A stretch of 7,785 nucleotides of DNA from Dehalococcoidia bacterium (GTDB lineage Bacteria > Chloroflexota > Dehalococcoidia > Dehalococcoidales > RBG-16-60-22). The translations under genes and the position numbers were made by a program. Every line of letters starts with the position of its first letter. Within the stretch, counting starts at the first letter, position 1. Shown piece after piece: positions 6,576-7,785 of the stretch. The notes under the pieces were generated by a model. It worked only from the letters and a program-made list of their open reading frames with translations, ran no database searches and was not told where the DNA came from. The DNA lies in NCBI GenBank assembly GCA_030613665.1, contig JAUWLN010000081.1:1-7785 (forward strand). The letters are read 5' to 3'.

Positions 6576-7626
6576 CGTTCACCATTACCCTTATCTTCAG
6601 TTCCCCTCGGTTACTGTCTATCTTTCCCGGCATATCAAGCATCAGCACTTCCAGCACCAGCCGCGGATTGGCGTTCTGCCTGAGCTGCCTTTCCGCAGCC
6701 CTGATGCTGCCCAGATAATCCCTTATCTGCCCCATAGTATATTGCCCGGATACATTATTCAATATATTCAACTGGTCGATATTGGCCACGTAATCCGGAC
6801 AGCCTGCCTTCACAAGCAGCAGGTCGCGCCACCAGCCCAGCCAGAGGTCGAGCCTTTCCTGCACCACCGCCCGGTTCTGCGTATATTGAGCTGCCAGCCG
6901 CGCCGCGTGGCCGAAGCGTGCCTCGGTATCCGCCCGGATAACTTCGTATAAATGTTCCAGCTTTTCCGCCCGCTCCTGCAATATCTGGTCGCCGGAAGCC
7001 GCTGCGATTGCCCAGCCCAGACACCCCCTGGACAACCTGGCCAGGAGTCTGGCCTGTTCTGGTTCAATGCCCCAGCGCTTCTGGAGAGCTTCTTCCACTC
7101 CAGGAGAAGAAAGCGGGGTCAACTCCAGGCGCTGGCAGCGCGAGACCACCGTTTCCGGCAGGAGTTTATCATTCGTGGTCAGCAAAAGGAAAAGCGTTCT
7201 ATCCGCAGGCTCCTCCAGCGTTTTGAGCAGTGAGTTTGCCGCCTCAACCGACAGCAGTTCCGCGTCTTCGATGATAAATACCTTGCATTTACCCTCAAAA
7301 GGAGGCAGGCTGGCTGAGTGCTGCATATCCCGCACCTGGTCAATGCTGATAAGCTTGGCTTCACCGGCATCTTCGTTCCGGGTCAGGTTAATTACCTGGA
7401 CATCGGCATGATTGCCGGAAGCGACCTTCTGGCAGGACTGACAATCTCCACAGGGCGGTTCCGGCGACTCACAGTTCACGGCCTGCGCCAGATTGAGCGC
7501 CACCGTCATCTTGCCCACGCGTGGTGGGCCAACCAACATATAGGCGTGAGCGAGGGTGCCCTGCTCCAGGCCACGCTGTAGCATTGATACCACCCTGTCC
7601 TGTCCCACTACCTGCCATATTGACAT
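6568..7626 (-). CDS. holB: DNA polymerase III subunit delta prime (clamp loader)
   Basis: Delta prime is a structural subunit of the clamp-loader complex that places the beta sliding clamp on primed DNA at the replication fork. The 352-residue protein starts with a DnaX/HolB-type N-terminus (VGQDRVV..., LAHAYMLVGP). It has a four-cysteine zinc module (C52, C59, C62, C65), the conserved ANSLLKTLEEP (130-140) and the SRC motif (162-164), whose Arg acts on ATP of a neighbouring subunit. The P-loop GPPRVGKMT (33-41) has Met where Ser/Thr normally follows GK, and the Walker B region reads FIIEDAE (117-123) instead of the usual hhhhDE. This fits a delta prime that does not hydrolyse ATP and argues against DnaX, as does the modest length and lack of a tau-like C-terminus. 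The ATG lies 6 bases after the stop of the upstream small gene; AGGAG at 7640-7644, inside that gene, is the likely ribosome site. It overlaps ricT by 8 bases. Confidence 0.92.
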   Translation of the reverse strand: MSIWQVVGQDRVVSMLQRGLEQGTLAHAYMLVGPPRVGKMTVALNLAQAVNCESPEPPCGDCQSCQKVASGNHADVQVINLTRNEDAGEAKLISIDQVRDMQHSASLPPFEGKCKVFIIEDAELLSVEAANSLLKTLEEPADRTLFLLLTTNDKLLPETVVSRCQRLELTPLSSPGVEEALQKRWGIEPEQARLLARLSRGCLGWAIAAASGDQILQERAEKLEHLYEVIRADTEARFGHAARLAAQYTQNRAVVQERLDLWLGWWRDLLLVKAGCPDYVANIDQLNILNNVSGQYTMGQIRDYLGSIRAAERQLRQNANPRLVLEVLMLDMPGKIDSNRGELKIRVMVNDG

Positions 7627-7632
7627 AAACCC

Positions 7633-7785
7633 CTAAGCTCTCCTAATTTTAACTACGTGTCTAATGTTGATTATATCCCGACCAACTACAATATAGTCTG
7701 TGCCTATCTCCCTGAGGCTACCCTTAATTTCGCCCCCCAAGGCTACACGAGTGAGAACCTTCACTTTTTGTCCTATCCATTCCTG
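7633..7785 (-). CDS. C-terminal part of a small unidentified protein, possibly Sm-like beta barrel (5' end outside window)
   Basis: An open frame on the minus strand enters from the window edge and ends at TAG (7633-7635), giving 50 residues that begin QEWIGQKVKVLTRV. It is too short to stand out by length alone. It is supported by position (6 bases upstream of holB in the same direction, carrying holB's probable ribosome site) and by protein-like composition. Alternating hydrophobic residues suggest four or five short beta strands: KVKVLTRV, GEIKGSLREIG, DYIVVGRDIINI, HVVKIRR. The pattern of a strand, then GxLxxIGxDYIxV, then a last strand ending in basic residues resembles Sm/LSm-like or related small beta-barrel domains. 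That is an impression of fold only; I do not recognise a named family. It is likely part of the holB-ricT operon. Confidence 0.6.
   Translation of the reverse strand, partial: QEWIGQKVKVLTRVALGGEIKGSLREIGTDYIVVGRDIINIRHVVKIRRA

Overview
The window reads as ordinary bacterial chromosome with moderate-to-high GC, about 95% coding. No tRNA, rRNA, CRISPR array, insertion sequence, phage gene or origin was found. Gene content and protein style (a GlcD/GlcE-like/GlcF trio with a GarK-type glycerate kinase, and a holB-ricT pair) fit an anaerobic or facultative bacterium. My best guess is Chloroflexota, near Dehalococcoidia, but that rests on overall impression and not on a search, so it is weak.

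Left block (1 to about 5117, + strand): the 3' part of a GlcD-type FAD-linked 2-hydroxyacid oxidase, a second FAD-linked oxidase subunit resembling GlcE, and a GlcF-type iron-sulfur subunit with two 4Fe-4S motifs and two CCG domains. The three genes overlap or nearly touch (TGATG overlap, then 2 bases) and so form one transcription unit. A glycerate 2-kinase follows after 33 bases, probably in the same unit. Together they suggest oxidation of glycolate, D-lactate or a similar 2-hydroxyacid, with electrons passed through Fe-S clusters to the quinone pool or another acceptor. Glycerate would be fed into lower glycolysis as 2-phosphoglycerate. The exact oxidase substrate cannot be read from the sequence.

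Middle (5118 to 5777): a 144-base gap holds a short hairpin followed by T-rich sequence (possible terminator) and a possible promoter. They precede a stand-alone HNH-family protein with intact zinc-finger and HNH residues. Its stop lies 9 bases from the stop of the convergent gene.

Right block (5778 to 7785, - strand): read in its own direction, the 3' end of a small unrecognised gene (50 residues visible, perhaps an Sm-like small beta barrel), then holB (DNA polymerase III delta prime, with a zinc module and a degenerate P-loop), then ricT (PSP1 domain with a CC-rich cluster). The genes are 6 bases apart and then overlap by 8 bases, so they form an operon. The holB-ricT adjacency is also known from Bacillus.

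I do not see a convincing undescribed system here. The points most worth a second look are the unidentified small protein beside holB, the GlcE-like subunit that keeps full two-domain length but has lost the HAGDGN motif, and the altered N-terminal motif of the glycerate kinase.
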